A stretch of DNA of 64,000 bases from Chitinophagales bacterium (GTDB taxonomy: Bacteria > Bacteroidota > Bacteroidia > Chitinophagales > LD1). The stretch is from positions 177,743 to 241,742 of the forward strand of contig JAEUVA010000008.1 of NCBI GenBank assembly GCA_016787045.1, given 5' to 3'. The position numbers and the translations under genes are program-made. The notes under the pieces are model-generated. The model did no database searches. It saw nothing but the letters and a program-made list of their open reading frames with translations, and was not told the DNA's origin. The first letter of the stretch is position 1. The number at the start of each line of letters is the position of its first letter. Below, piece after piece: positions 33,915 to 43,406 of this stretch.

Positions 33915-36650
33915 ATGGATAACTACTCGTATCTGACTAACGCCACCCCGCAGTTTATTGAAAACTTATATCAGAGTTTCAAGCAAAATCCTGAATCGGT
34001 AGAAGGCGAATTCCGAAAATTTTTTGAGGGTTTTGATTTTGCCACTCTGAATTACAATGGCAAATCAAGCTCTGTATCGGGCGATGAACTAAAGGTGTAT
34101 CGGCTGATTGATGCCTACCGTAAAAAAGGTCACCTGATTGCCAACACCAACCCCATTAAAAAGCGCAAAGACCGTAAAGCCAACTTAGAGCTAGAAAACT
34201 TTGGTTTAAGCGAAAAAGACTTAGAACGCAAATTTACTGTTGGTGCAGAATTGGGGTTAAACAACGCTACGCTCAGCCAGATTTTGCAACGCTTACAAAC
34301 CCTGTACTGCAACACTTTGGGTTTTGAAATAGGTTACCTGCGTGTAAAAGAAGAGGTAGAGTTTTTTAGGGAGAAAATTGAGCAACGCGAAAAGATGATT
34401 GATTACAGCGTGCAGAAGAAAGAACACATTCTTCGTATGCTCAATAAAGCCGTAGTGTTTGAAAAATTTTTGGGCACCAAATACATTGGTGAAAAACGTT
34501 TTTCGTTAGAAGGTGGCGAAACCACTATCCCCGGATTAGATGCCATTATACATACCGCTGCTGGCGAAGGTGTGCAAGAAGTAGTGGTGGGCATGGCTCA
34601 CCGCGGGCGGCTAAATGTGTTGGCCAATATCATGGGCAAAACGTATGAAGAAATTTTTAATGAATTTGAAGGCAACATTGTACCCGATGCCACCATGGGC
34701 GATGGTGATGTAAAGTATCACTTGGGCTATTCTTCGCAATACCCGGTATCTGAAGATAAAACAGTGTACCTCAAGCTAATGCCAAACCCCTCGCATTTAG
34801 AAGCAGTTAACCCCATAGTTTGTGGTTTTACTCGCGCTAAAGCCGATGTTATCTACCAATCAGATTACGATAAAATATTACCTATACTTATACATGGCGA
34901 TGCTGCGGTAGCCGGGCAAGGTATAGTGTATGAAGTGCTGCAAATGGCCAAACTCAATGGTTACTACACCGGAGGTACTATTCATTTTGTTATCAATAAT
35001 CAAATTGGTTTTACCACCAATTTTGATGATGCCCGCAGTAGCGACTACTCTACCAGTATTGCTGCTACTATAGAAGCACCCGTGATACATGTAAATGGCG
35101 ATGATATAGAAGCTGTAGTATTTGCCTGCGAACTGGCTACTGAATATCGTCAAAAATTCAATAAAGACTTTTTTATTGATATGGTGTGCTACCGCAGATG
35201 GGGGCACAACGAGAGTGATGACCCTAAGTTTACACAACCGGGCATGTACAAGCTCATTGAAAAACACCAAAACCCGCGCGATGTGTACTCGGCCAAGTTA
35301 GAAGCCGAAGGAAGTTTACATGCTGAAATGACCAAGCGTTTAGAAAAAGAGTTTTGGAGTGATTTACAACATCGGTTAGAATCGGTAAAACAAACTCCGC
35401 TACCTTACAAACTTCAGCCCAACGAAGTGGCATGGAAACAACTACGCAAATCAACCATTGAAGATTTTTTTGAATCGCCAGAAACAGCCATAAACAAAAA
35501 AACTGTAGAGCAACTGGTGCAAGGGCTCAACAAAGTACCCGATGGGTTTGTACCGCTACGTAAAGTAGCTAAGTACTTAGATGAGCGCAACAAAATGATG
35601 CGCGATGAAAAGAAAATTGACTGGGCTGCTGCCGAGTTATTGGCCTACGGTTCTATATTGATTGAAGGAAAAGATGTGCGACTGAGTGGTGAAGATGTTA
35701 AGAGAGGAACATTTACACACCGCCATGCCGTACTGAGCGATGAAAACACAGATAAAGATTATTGCCGACTGTGCAACCTAGCCGAAAAACAGGGTAGATT
35801 TTTTGTATATAACTCTCACCTCAGCGAATACGGTGTGCTAGGTTTTGAATACGGCTACTCTTTGCCTAGCCCGGATCCTTTAGTAATTTGGGAAGCACAG
35901 TTTGGCGATTTTACCAATGGCGCACAAATTATTATTGACCAGTTTATTGCTGCCGCAGAAACCAAATGGCAGCGCCAAAGCGGATTAGTGTTGCTGCTTC
36001 CGCATGGTTATGAAGGGCAAGGCCCCGAGCACTCTTCGGCTCGCTTAGAAAGATTTTTGCAACAATGTGCCGAAATGAATATGGTGGTAGCCAACATTAC
36101 TGACCCTGCTAATTTCTTCCATGCCATCCGCAGGCAGTTGGCCTGGCCATTCCGTAAGCCGTTAGTGGTTATGAGCCCTAAGAGTTTGTTGCGACACCCT
36201 AAATGCGTATCGCCTATTCAAAACATCAGCAAAGGAGGTTTCCAAGAGTTGATAGTAGATGAAGCTGAAACCAAAACAGTGCGCAAAATCATTTTCTGCT
36301 CCGGTAAGATTTATTATGACCTACTTGAGCGAAAGGAAAAAATTCTTCAAAGCGCTAATCAGGCAGAACGTGTTGCAGCTACAGGAGTGGTGATTGCCCG
36401 CTTAGAGCAACTCTATCCGCTGCCTAAAGACAAAATGCAGGCACTCATCAAAAGGTATCCCAAAGCAGAAGTATGCTGGGTGCAAGAAGAGCCGCAAAAT
36501 ATGGGTGCCTGGAACTTTATTCAATCCAGGTTTTACGACACTCAAAAACTGAAGGTTATTTCTCGTAAAAACTCGGCCTCACCAGCTACGGGATTCAAAA
36601 AAACGCACCTCAAAGAGCAGGACGCAATTCTTACCAAAGCGTTTGAGTAA
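33915..36650 (+). CDS. sucA: 2-Oxoglutarate dehydrogenase E1 component
   Basis: 911 residues, full length. E1 decarboxylates 2-oxoglutarate with thiamine diphosphate and transfers the succinyl group to the E2 lipoyl arm in the TCA cycle. The N-terminal NATPQFIENLYQSFKQNP segment is the E2-interacting part. The TPP/metal site is in HGDAAVAGQGIVYE and FVINNQIGFTTN; GHNESDDPKFTQP follows. The C-terminal transketolase-like part includes LLLPHGYEGQGPEHSSAR and EEPQNMGAW. It has no fused E2 catalytic domain. The partner gene sucB lies 4.2 kb downstream on the same strand, separated by a block on the other strand. A hairpin terminator follows. Confidence 0.97.
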   Translation: MDNYSYLTNATPQFIENLYQSFKQNPESVEGEFRKFFEGFDFATLNYNGKSSSVSGDELKVYRLIDAYRKKGHLIANTNPIKKRKDRKANLELENFGLSEKDLERKFTVGAELGLNNATLSQILQRLQTLYCNTLGFEIGYLRVKEEVEFFREKIEQREKMIDYSVQKKEHILRMLNKAVVFEKFLGTKYIGEKRFSLEGGETTIPGLDAIIHTAAGEGVQEVVVGMAHRGRLNVLANIMGKTYEEIFNEFEGNIVPDATMGDGDVKYHLGYSSQYPVSEDKTVYLKLMPNPSHLEAVNPIVCGFTRAKADVIYQSDYDKILPILIHGDAAVAGQGIVYEVLQMAKLNGYYTGGTIHFVINNQIGFTTNFDDARSSDYSTSIAATIEAPVIHVNGDDIEAVVFACELATEYRQKFNKDFFIDMVCYRRWGHNESDDPKFTQPGMYKLIEKHQNPRDVYSAKLEAEGSLHAEMTKRLEKEFWSDLQHRLESVKQTPLPYKLQPNEVAWKQLRKSTIEDFFESPETAINKKTVEQLVQGLNKVPDGFVPLRKVAKYLDERNKMMRDEKKIDWAAAELLAYGSILIEGKDVRLSGEDVKRGTFTHRHAVLSDENTDKDYCRLCNLAEKQGRFFVYNSHLSEYGVLGFEYGYSLPSPDPLVIWEAQFGDFTNGAQIIIDQFIAAAETKWQRQSGLVLLLPHGYEGQGPEHSSARLERFLQQCAEMNMVVANITDPANFFHAIRRQLAWPFRKPLVVMSPKSLLRHPKCVSPIQNISKGGFQELIVDEAETKTVRKIIFCSGKIYYDLLERKEKILQSANQAERVAATGVVIARLEQLYPLPKDKMQALIKRYPKAEVCWVQEEPQNMGAWNFIQSRFYDTQKLKVISRKNSASPATGFKKTHLKEQDAILTKAFE

Positions 36651-36664
36651 TTCAATTTTAAAGC

Positions 36665-36686
36665 AAGGCAGTTAAGCTACTGCCTT
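36665..36686 (+). terminator. sucA terminator inside the SulP gene end
   Basis: An 8-bp stem AAGGCAGT/ACTGCCTT (36665-36672 with 36679-36686) and a 6-base loop are followed by a pyrimidine run TCTTCTTTTCTT. It overlaps the last codons of the convergent SulP gene. Confidence 0.6.
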
Positions 36687-38054
36687 TCTTCTTTTCTTGA
36701 AAAAATAGTTCACTATAAAGTAGATAATCATGGCAGATAGCACACCTGTCATAAAATCTGTCATGGGTACCATTACTGCGGTATAAACTAACATAGAGAA
36801 CTCAAATTTGCCGTGCTGTTTCACTTCTTTTATCTCAGCCGGCTTAATCATGTTGCTGGCCACCCAAACCAAGATGCCTCCAATGCAGGCCATAGGAATA
36901 AGTTCTAAATATTGGGCTAAAAAATAAGCCATTGTAAGTTTGAGCGCTGCTTTAAAATAACCAGCAAGTGGAGTGCGTGCGCCTGCTTTAATACTGGTAG
37001 CGGTGCGGGCTAAAGCACCCGTGCATGGAAATCCTTGTATAAGTGGTGTAATGATTTGTACCATGCCTTGTCCAAAAAATTCTTTATCCGGGTTAAAGGG
37101 GGTACGTTTGTTATCCGCTAATTTATCGGCCATAGAAGAACACAAAATGCTCTCTACCCCCGAAACAAATACAATTGCTACTACATAATAAATAATATCT
37201 ATAAATAGAGTAGTGCTCATGCCCGGCAATGAAGGTGGGGTAAAAACAAAAAAATTGTTGGGTATGGTACCATATAAATCTTTTACCAATATCAGCCCCT
37301 TATCAGCCAATACAGTTGCTGATAAAATAGTGGCAGTAGCCATAGCGATAACCGGCCCAGGTATAAAAATTGAGACCCTGAGCAGCCCTTTGGTGATCAC
37401 AAATGTGAGTACACCAATAAGCACCGACCACAAATTAATTTTGTTGATATTACCAATTGCTGCCGAAATGTTATGTATCAAGCCACCTTTAATCTCTTCA
37501 TCTTGCCCAATCATATCTGCAAAAGATTCTATGCCCAGTATATCTTCTAGATTGGTGAGCGCTATGGCCACAGCTATACCTATGGTAAACCCTACGATGA
37601 TTGAATTGGGGACTAGTTTAGCATACTTACCAAAACCTGCAATACCCAATATCACCAAAATTACTCCGGCTATTATAGACACTAGCACCAGTAAACCATG
37701 CGCAGACTCTAAAGTACCGCCACCGGCTACTCCATACTTGCTAATTAAGGATGCAATTACAGGTATAAATGCCGCGGTGGGTCCATACACCTGATACTTA
37801 GAGCCACCAAAAGTACGTCCAATAATACAGGCCATGGCTCCGGCTATAATACCGTGTTCGGGCCTCATGCCCATAGCTATAGCAAAGCCCATAGCCATTG
37901 GTATGGCCGTCATTGCTACAATTAACCCAGCGCTAAAATCTCTGTAAACCGTTTTTGGCCAGTTGTCTCGAGTGAGGTCTTCCCATCGCGAATCAAAGAA
38001 GGTGAAGAAAAGTTTGAGCCGCTCTAATGGAGTGTTTACAGTTGCTTTTTGCAT
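36672..38054 (-). CDS. SulP-family inorganic anion transporter, STAS domain absent
   Basis: 460 residues with 10 or more membrane segments. The SulP signature region is seen in DFSAGLIVAMTAIPMAMGFAIAMGM near the N-terminus and in YQVYGPTAAFIPVIA; ESILCSSMADKLADNKR and QGFPCTGALARTATSIKAGARTPLAG are also typical. SulP proteins carry sulfate, bicarbonate or other anions; the substrate cannot be told here. The protein stops with FKKRRKAVA after the last helix, so the cytoplasmic STAS domain of most family members is missing. The gene follows a universal-stress-like gene by 11 bp, downstream of a two-component system. Confidence 0.9.
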   Translation of the reverse strand: MQKATVNTPLERLKLFFTFFDSRWEDLTRDNWPKTVYRDFSAGLIVAMTAIPMAMGFAIAMGMRPEHGIIAGAMACIIGRTFGGSKYQVYGPTAAFIPVIASLISKYGVAGGGTLESAHGLLVLVSIIAGVILVILGIAGFGKYAKLVPNSIIVGFTIGIAVAIALTNLEDILGIESFADMIGQDEEIKGGLIHNISAAIGNINKINLWSVLIGVLTFVITKGLLRVSIFIPGPVIAMATATILSATVLADKGLILVKDLYGTIPNNFFVFTPPSLPGMSTTLFIDIIYYVVAIVFVSGVESILCSSMADKLADNKRTPFNPDKEFFGQGMVQIITPLIQGFPCTGALARTATSIKAGARTPLAGYFKAALKLTMAYFLAQYLELIPMACIGGILVWVASNMIKPAEIKEVKQHGKFEFSMLVYTAVMVPMTDFMTGVLSAMIIYFIVNYFFKKRRKAVA

Positions 38055-38065
38055 ATATTATTTTG

Positions 38066-38542
38066 TTATATAAAAAGTGTTTGAAGTTGTTGTGATGGAG
38101 TAAGGTGATGCTGGAAGGGTGGCCAATCAAGCATAGTACACGGAGTACCACATCTTTTTATGAAAGGAAGCAGATTAAACGAGTCTTTGCCGGTCTTTAG
38201 GACATATGTTTTGGGTATCGCTATATGAGTAATCCCCTGCCCTTCTATAAAATTTTTGAATGCATTGTTTGTAGAGCCATGAAAAAGTTCAGTGCGTATG
38301 CCACCTAATCTTGATTCAAATCGGTTCTTGAGTATCTCCAATGCTGAGGTAAACTCCTCTGAAACTGATTGCCTGATTAGTTTTCCCGGAGAATAAAAAA
38401 GCAAATCGGTAATAGAACCTGATGGATACATGGGATACACCAACACTATGTATATAAGCGTTGATGTTTGCTCCAGTGTTAACTTTACTGTATTGAGCGA
38501 TTCTACTTGAAAATCTGTGGGTACAAGTATTGTATCAGGCAT
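38066..38542 (-). CDS. Universal-stress-protein-like protein
   Basis: 158 residues. The opening TILVPTDFQVESLNTVKLTLEQ matches the first strand and helix of UspA-like alpha/beta proteins. The ATP-binding signature of the family (G-x2-G-x9-G-S/T near the C-terminus) is not recognisable; that region reads GITHIAIPKTYVLKTGKDSF. It is therefore a divergent, probably non-ATP-binding relative. It sits between the two-component system and the SulP transporter on one strand, 11 bp from the transporter, which suggests a regulatory role in anion transport; this is inference from context alone. Confidence 0.65.
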   Translation of the reverse strand: MPDTILVPTDFQVESLNTVKLTLEQTSTLIYIVLVYPMYPSGSITDLLFYSPGKLIRQSVSEEFTSALEILKNRFESRLGGIRTELFHGSTNNAFKNFIEGQGITHIAIPKTYVLKTGKDSFNLLPFIKRCGTPCTMLDWPPFQHHLTPSQQLQTLFI

Positions 38543-38633
38543 TTACAACAGATTAATTAATCGGTTGCAAACATCATTGAGGGGTGTTAGAGGAAGCTAA
38601 GAGCCACATTAAAACGGCATGAGAAAAAAGTTC

Positions 38634-40007
38634 TCAACTCAAAATGGCTAAAGGCAAAGTAATCTGTACTGAAGTACCTACATGTACAGTAGATGTAACT
38701 ACTAAAGTACCCTTATGTATTTTTACAATGTTTCGGGTAAGCGGCATACCTATACCGTATCCATCGTACAATTTTGTGTTTGATGCTCTAAAAAACGGAT
38801 CGTAAATAAATTTCATTTCTTCTTCGGGTATTCCTATGCCTTTATCGGTGATCAATACAATAATACTACTGTTTGTAGAGCCAACACTTATGGTTACGGG
38901 CTTATTGGCCGAATATTTACAGGCATTGGTCAAAAGATTGGTAATAGCCAACAATAACAATTGCTTATTCCCCATTATTTTCAATTTGACAGGGTTCTCG
39001 GGCAGTAGGTTCAAATCAAATTTTATTTGATGACCCGGAATCAGTTTATCCATTATCTTAATAGATTCCCATACCAGTTCATCGGTACGCAGCAACTCCA
39101 AAACAAGTTTATTTTCTTTGTAGCCGGTTTGTGCTAAAAATAAAAGTGACTCCGTAATTTGGCGCAATCGCTCTGCCTGTTGTAGAATATTTGTAAGCGC
39201 CTCTTTGTACTCTGCTCCCGAACGGTCTTTGATTAGTGCCACATCTGCTTCGCCAATTATAGAGGTAAGCGGTGTACTGATTTCATGCGAAGCATTACTG
39301 ATAAAATTTTTATGCGTTTCAAAAGTGGTTTCCATCCGATCTAACAAACCATTGAAGGTATGAATGAGTGTATTTATCTCCCCGTCTTTCTCGTAATCAT
39401 CTACACGCAGGTGAATATTATTGGTGCTAATTTGATTTACCTTGTCTATTATCTGGCGAATGGGGTCATATACATGTTTGGAAAAATAAACGGCTATACC
39501 TATTCCTAAAAATAGGGTAAAAACTAAACCTACCCCAATAATATTTCGCAACAAAACCTGGTGATGAGAATCATAGTAGTTGTTTGCAGAAACGACTACT
39601 AAGTGCACCACCCCATTACTATCTTGCCGGATAGCAGAGTAAAAAGTATTTCCGCTATTGAAACGCTCCTTTCCGCTAACTAAGGTTTTGCGCAGCAATA
39701 TTTCCGGCAAATCATTTCGCCTTGCAAGAGCAGGTATTGAATCTATAGCTGAGATACTCAATACATATTCTCGCTCACCATCAAGCATTTCCAGATGCTC
39801 CTGCCGGAGTGCCTTCAGGTTGTTGGCATCGGTTGTATCACTTTCAAAATGATACCGTGCCGCAATGCTGGCCCGTGTATCTAACCGCTTGTAAAAATCG
39901 GTGTACGAATAGTTTTGCAAAAAGTAGTACACACTGCCACCAAACACCAACACCATCACGGCATTAAAAATCGCCAAAAGCAGTGTAATTTTATTTCGTG
40001 TGTTCAT
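38634..40007 (-). CDS. Membrane sensor histidine kinase (HAMP, HisKA, HATPase)
   Basis: 457 residues. Transmembrane segments at ~8-30 and ~150-172 bracket a ~120-residue periplasmic sensor. A HAMP linker (YDPIRQIIDKVNQIS) leads to the HisKA domain with H241 in ASHEISTPLTS. The ATPase domain has N-box LTNACKY, G1 DKGIGIPEEE and a G2-like YGIGMPLTRNIV. The start codon overlaps the response regulator stop as ATGA, so the two are translated together. The sensor domain has no recognised ligand. The pair is read toward the usp-like and SulP genes. Confidence 0.93.
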   Translation of the reverse strand: MNTRNKITLLLAIFNAVMVLVFGGSVYYFLQNYSYTDFYKRLDTRASIAARYHFESDTTDANNLKALRQEHLEMLDGEREYVLSISAIDSIPALARRNDLPEILLRKTLVSGKERFNSGNTFYSAIRQDSNGVVHLVVVSANNYYDSHHQVLLRNIIGVGLVFTLFLGIGIAVYFSKHVYDPIRQIIDKVNQISTNNIHLRVDDYEKDGEINTLIHTFNGLLDRMETTFETHKNFISNASHEISTPLTSIIGEADVALIKDRSGAEYKEALTNILQQAERLRQITESLLFLAQTGYKENKLVLELLRTDELVWESIKIMDKLIPGHQIKFDLNLLPENPVKLKIMGNKQLLLLAITNLLTNACKYSANKPVTISVGSTNSSIIVLITDKGIGIPEEEMKFIYDPFFRASNTKLYDGYGIGMPLTRNIVKIHKGTLVVTSTVHVGTSVQITLPLAILS

Positions 40008-40696
40008 TGTGCACGGAGTACATAACCCATTCCGATAACTGTATGTAACAGTTTTACATCATGCGCAGCATCAATCTTTTTGCGCAAATAATTCATGTAC
40101 ACATCTACCACATTGGTGGTTACATTAAAACTTGCTCCCCATACAATATCCAACAATTCTATTCTTGAAAACACTTTACCTTTGCTTTGAATAAGTGTAA
40201 GCAACAACCTGTATTCAGTAGCCGTTAGCGAAATTAACTGACCATCGCGTTTCACGGTTTTTGTTTGGTCATCTACTATCAGATTAGCTACTTCATACAC
40301 ATCACTACTTACTGAGGTTGCTTCGCTCCTGCCGGACGTACGTCTAAGCACCGCATTTATTCTTGCAATCAATTCATTAAACTTAAAGGGCTTTACCAGA
40401 TAGTCATCTGCCCCGGAGTTCAGCCCCAGCGCCACATTGTCAGAGGCGCTCAAGGCAGTTAAAAACAAAATTGGCGTGCTTACTCCCTTACTCCGCAACT
40501 CTTTGCATACATCTATTCCATTGCAATCGGGCAGCATAATATCTAACAACACAATATTGTACGCATTTTCCATGCACATTTGAATGCCCGTCTTACCACT
40601 TAGAGAAACGGCTACATCGAAATTTTCTTCTATCAGCCCTTTGCGGATAAAATGCACTACACTTACATCATCTTCTATTAACAATACTTTTCGCAC
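40004..40696 (-). CDS. OmpR-family response regulator
   Basis: 230 residues. The receiver domain has the acidic pocket EDD at 8-10, phospho-acceptor D52 in LLDIMLPD, Thr in FLTALSA and Lys in LVKPFKF. The C-terminal winged helix (ATEYRLLLTLIQSKGKVFSR ... VDVYMNYLRKKID) binds DNA. It is the partner of the overlapping sensor kinase. Because the pair heads a same-strand block with the USP-like protein and the SulP transporter, those genes are candidate targets. It is divergent from sucB with 129 bp between start codons. Confidence 0.95.
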   Translation of the reverse strand: MRKVLLIEDDVSVVHFIRKGLIEENFDVAVSLSGKTGIQMCMENAYNIVLLDIMLPDCNGIDVCKELRSKGVSTPILFLTALSASDNVALGLNSGADDYLVKPFKFNELIARINAVLRRTSGRSEATSVSSDVYEVANLIVDDQTKTVKRDGQLISLTATEYRLLLTLIQSKGKVFSRIELLDIVWGASFNVTTNVVDVYMNYLRKKIDAAHDVKLLHTVIGMGYVLRAQ

Positions 40697-40825
40697 AACA
40701 ATTCAGGTTGGAGCCAAATGTAGCATAAGTAGGTCTTTGTGCCGTATATCAACCATAGTGCGGGTACATATCTTACACTTTTTCTTTAGTATTGCTGCGC
40801 AAAACAGTTCATACAAAAGCGCAAC

Positions 40826-42052
40826 ATGACCGAAGTAAAAGTTCCTGCAGTAGCAGAGTCCATCACCGAAGTAACCCTCTCAAGATTTTTGGTAAAAGAT
40901 GGCGATTATGTGGAGTTAGACCAACCTATTTGCGAGCTGGAAACAGACAAGGCCTCGCAAGAGATACCTTCGCCAATAGCCGGTGTGGTAAAATTAGTGG
41001 CTGCCGAAGGTGCCGACCTCAAAGTAGGCGCTGTAATTTGTTTGGTGGACGAAAGCAAAAAGCAAGAAGGCACTAAGCCAAAAGCCGAAGAAAAAAAGCA
41101 ACCTGTTAAAGAAGATAAACCTGTAAAAACAGAACCGCAAGTACAAAAAGCGGCTACTGAAAGTGCGTCCGCACACATTACTCCGGTAGCCAAAAAAATA
41201 TTAGAAGAAGGTGCTGTGAAAGCCACCGATATAAAAGGCAGTGGCGCAGGTGGAAAAATAACCAAAGAAGATGCCCTTAAAGCGGTACGTGCAAAAGCAG
41301 GTATGCCACAGCGCGAGGCATTTAGCCGCAACGAACGCAGAGAAAAAATGAGCCGGCTCCGCAAAACCATTTCAGAGCGTTTGGTGTATTCTAAAAACTC
41401 TACTGCCATGCTCACCACTTTTAACGAAGTGGACATGACTGCTATCAACAAAATACGTGAAAAGCATGGCGAAACCTTCAAAAAGAAAAATGAAGTTGGC
41501 TTGGGTATGATGAGCTTTTTCTCCAAAGCAGTTTGTTTGGCTTTAGAGAAGTTCCCCTCTGTAAATGCCAGCATTGAAGATAACGAGATTGTTTACCACG
41601 ATTATTGCGATATTTCTATTGCCGTATCTACCCCCAAGGGCTTAGTAGTACCGGTTATTCGCAATGCTGAGTCGCTCTCTTTAGCCGGTATTGAGAAAAA
41701 GGTAAAAGAATTAGCCATTAAAGGCCGCGATGGCTTACTTACCATGGACGAAATGACCGGAGGTACTTTCACAATCTCTAATGGTGGGGTATTTGGCTCG
41801 CTGATGAGTACACCCATCATTAACCCCCCTCAAACCGCCATTTTGGGAATGCACAAAATACAAGATCGCCCAATGGCTATTGACGGCCAAGTGGTTATCC
41901 GCCCCATGATGTACGTGGCCCTTAGCTACGACCACCGAATTATTGACGGCAAAGAATCCGTTAGCTTTTTGGTGGCCGTTAAGGATTTCTTAGAAAATCC
42001 ACATAAAATGCTGCTGGGTGCCGACCCGGTAGATTTGCTGTTGGAACTTTAA
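40826..42052 (+). CDS. sucB: 2-Oxoglutarate dehydrogenase E2 (dihydrolipoyl succinyltransferase)
   Basis: 408 residues. One lipoyl domain at the N-terminus carries the lipoylated K42 in [11 protein letters not shown] Lys/Glu/Pro-rich linker follows, then the peripheral-subunit-binding domain ([21 protein letters not shown]) and the acyltransferase domain with H370 and D374 in [11 protein letters not shown]. These are the family's catalytic residues. It is cytoplasmic and works with SucA at 33915 and a lipoamide dehydrogenase not in the window. It is divergent from the response regulator gene and stands alone, rather than being adjacent to sucA. Confidence 0.96.
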   Translation: MTEVKVPAVAESITEVTLSRFLVKDGDYVELDQPICELETDKASQEIPSPIAGVVKLVAAEGADLKVGAVICLVDESKKQEGTKPKAEEKKQPVKEDKPVKTEPQVQKAATESASAHITPVAKKILEEGAVKATDIKGSGAGGKITKEDALKAVRAKAGMPQREAFSRNERREKMSRLRKTISERLVYSKNSTAMLTTFNEVDMTAINKIREKHGETFKKKNEVGLGMMSFFSKAVCLALEKFPSVNASIEDNEIVYHDYCDISIAVSTPKGLVVPVIRNAESLSLAGIEKKVKELAIKGRDGLLTMDEMTGGTFTISNGGVFGSLMSTPIINPPQTAILGMHKIQDRPMAIDGQVVIRPMMYVALSYDHRIIDGKESVSFLVAVKDFLENPHKMLLGADPVDLLLEL

Positions 42053-42173
42053 TACTACCTACCCAAATTGAGTGTTGGGCGTTTGCAGGCATCTATGTCA
42101 GTAAGGGCTAAAAGTGTTTGCGGATAGAATAAATAGCAACGGGTTGTTTTTCTCCCTAATAAAACTATTTTTG
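42043..42173 (+). promoter_or_regulatory. Promoter of the rpsF-rpsR-rplI operon (core at 42144-42173)
   Basis: TTG (42144-42146), 19 bp, TATTTTTG (42166-42173), an exact TAnnTTTG element 36 bp before the rpsF ATG. The sequence from the sucB end to this core shows nothing else. The first base of the upstream box is G instead of T. Confidence 0.6.
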
Positions 42174-42208
42174 CCGTCCATTTTTTAAACCCAAAAAAGC
42201 AGACAAAC

Positions 42209-42589
42209 ATGCTAACACAGTACGAAACAGTATTTATTCTCACTCCTGTGTTGTCGGAAGACAATGCCAAAAGCACCATCAACGCTTACGTTGAGTTGCT
42301 GAAGTCCCAGGGAGCCGAGATTGTTCACCAAGAACACTGGGGACTCAAAAACCTTCGCTATCAAATCAACAAGAAAACAACCGGTATTTACCACTTGGTA
42401 GAGTTCAAAGCAAGCGGCAAGGCAGTAGCCAATTTGGAAATTGCTTTCAGACGTGATGAAAACGTACTGCGCTTTCTAACCATCCGATTAGACAAGTATG
42501 CCGTGAAATACAATGACGACAAACGTGCCGGTTTGGTAGGTCGCAACAAAAAAGTTAACTTAAATAAAGCTGAGGAGGTAGCCGCATAA
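42209..42589 (+). CDS. rpsF: 30S ribosomal protein S6
   Basis: 126 residues. S6 pairs with S18 and binds the central domain of 16S rRNA. The start [17 protein letters not shown] and the [20 protein letters not shown] segment are family-typical. The C-terminal tail is somewhat extended and basic ([13 protein letters not shown]). The stop TAA shares its last A with the rpsR start codon (TAATG overlap), so translation is coupled. Confidence 0.97.
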   Translation: MLTQYETVFILTPVLSEDNAKSTINAYVELLKSQGAEIVHQEHWGLKNLRYQINKKTTGIYHLVEFKASGKAVANLEIAFRRDENVLRFLTIRLDKYAVKYNDDKRAGLVGRNKKVNLNKAEEVAA

Positions 42590-42855
42590 TGAAAGCCAAA
42601 GGAGACATCAAGTACTTAACCGCCACCAAGATTGGGGTAATTAAGAAGAAATATTGCCGCTTCAAGAAAAATGGCATCCGCTATATTGATTACAAAGATC
42701 CCGAGTATTTGCTCAACTTTATCAATGAACAGGGTAAAATTTTCCCGCGCAGATTGACCGGTAACTCGTTAAAGTACCAGCGCAAAGTATCGCAAGCTAT
42801 TAAGCGTGCCCGCCACTTATCGCTATTGCCTTACGTAGCCGATTTGTTGAAATAA
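42589..42855 (+). CDS. rpsR: 30S ribosomal protein S18
   Basis: 88 residues. The basic core with [21 protein letters not shown] and [19 protein letters not shown] is S18-typical. S18 binds next to S6 on the platform of the small subunit. It starts within the stop codon of rpsF and is 27 bp upstream of rplI, forming the conserved rpsF-rpsR-rplI order. No single-stranded DNA-binding protein gene lies between rpsF and rpsR, unlike in Firmicutes. Confidence 0.97.
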   Translation: MKAKGDIKYLTATKIGVIKKKYCRFKKNGIRYIDYKDPEYLLNFINEQGKIFPRRLTGNSLKYQRKVSQAIKRARHLSLLPYVADLLK

Positions 42856-42882
42856 TTTGTAAACCGAACTAAACGAAGAATC

Positions 42883-43332
42883 ATGGAATTGATACTCATA
42901 AAAAATGTAGAAAAGCTCGGATATACCGATGATATCGTAAACGTAAAGCCCGGCTATGCACTCAACTATCTTATACCACAGGGTTTAGCCGTGTCTAAAA
43001 ACACCGCCAATCTGGCTGCTTTGGCCGGACGCAACAAAGCCCGCGAAAAACGCGAAGCTCAATTGTTAGTTCAAATCAACGAAATCTCTAGCCGCTTACA
43101 AGCCGCTACTCTTAAAATTGGCGCTAAAGTGGGCACCACCGGCAAAATTTTTGGAAGCGTAAGCGCATACCATGTTGCTGAAGCTATCAAAACACAAGCT
43201 GCTGTAGAGGTTGACCGCAGAAAAATTAATATTGTAGAAGGCGAAGTTAAAGCCCTGGGCAATTACACAGCCGAAGTTGGTTTGGGCTCAAGCCACAAAG
43301 TAACTGTTGCTTTTGAAGTAGTAGCCGAATAA
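42883..43332 (+). CDS. rplI: 50S ribosomal protein L9
   Basis: 149 residues, the usual length. The N-terminal domain MELILIKNVEKLGYTDD, then KPGYALNYLIPQGLAV, is the conserved 23S rRNA-binding part; a long helix and the C-terminal domain (TGKIFGSVSAYHVAEAI) follow. L9 stabilises reading-frame maintenance on the ribosome. It is the last gene of the operon and is followed by a clear intrinsic terminator. Confidence 0.97.
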   Translation: MELILIKNVEKLGYTDDIVNVKPGYALNYLIPQGLAVSKNTANLAALAGRNKAREKREAQLLVQINEISSRLQAATLKIGAKVGTTGKIFGSVSAYHVAEAIKTQAAVEVDRRKINIVEGEVKALGNYTAEVGLGSSHKVTVAFEVVAE

Positions 43333-43362
43333 TTTATTTCGGTTAACACATATTACCATCAC

Positions 43363-43396
43363 AACCCTGCCGTTTAAACGGCAGGGTTTTTATTTT
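43363..43396 (+). terminator. Terminator of the rpsF-rpsR-rplI operon
   Basis: A 10-bp stem AACCCTGCCG/CGGCAGGGTT (43363-43372 with 43379-43388) has a TTTAAA loop and is followed by TTTATTTTT. Confidence 0.9.
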
Positions 43397-43406
43397 TAAT
43401 CTTGCA

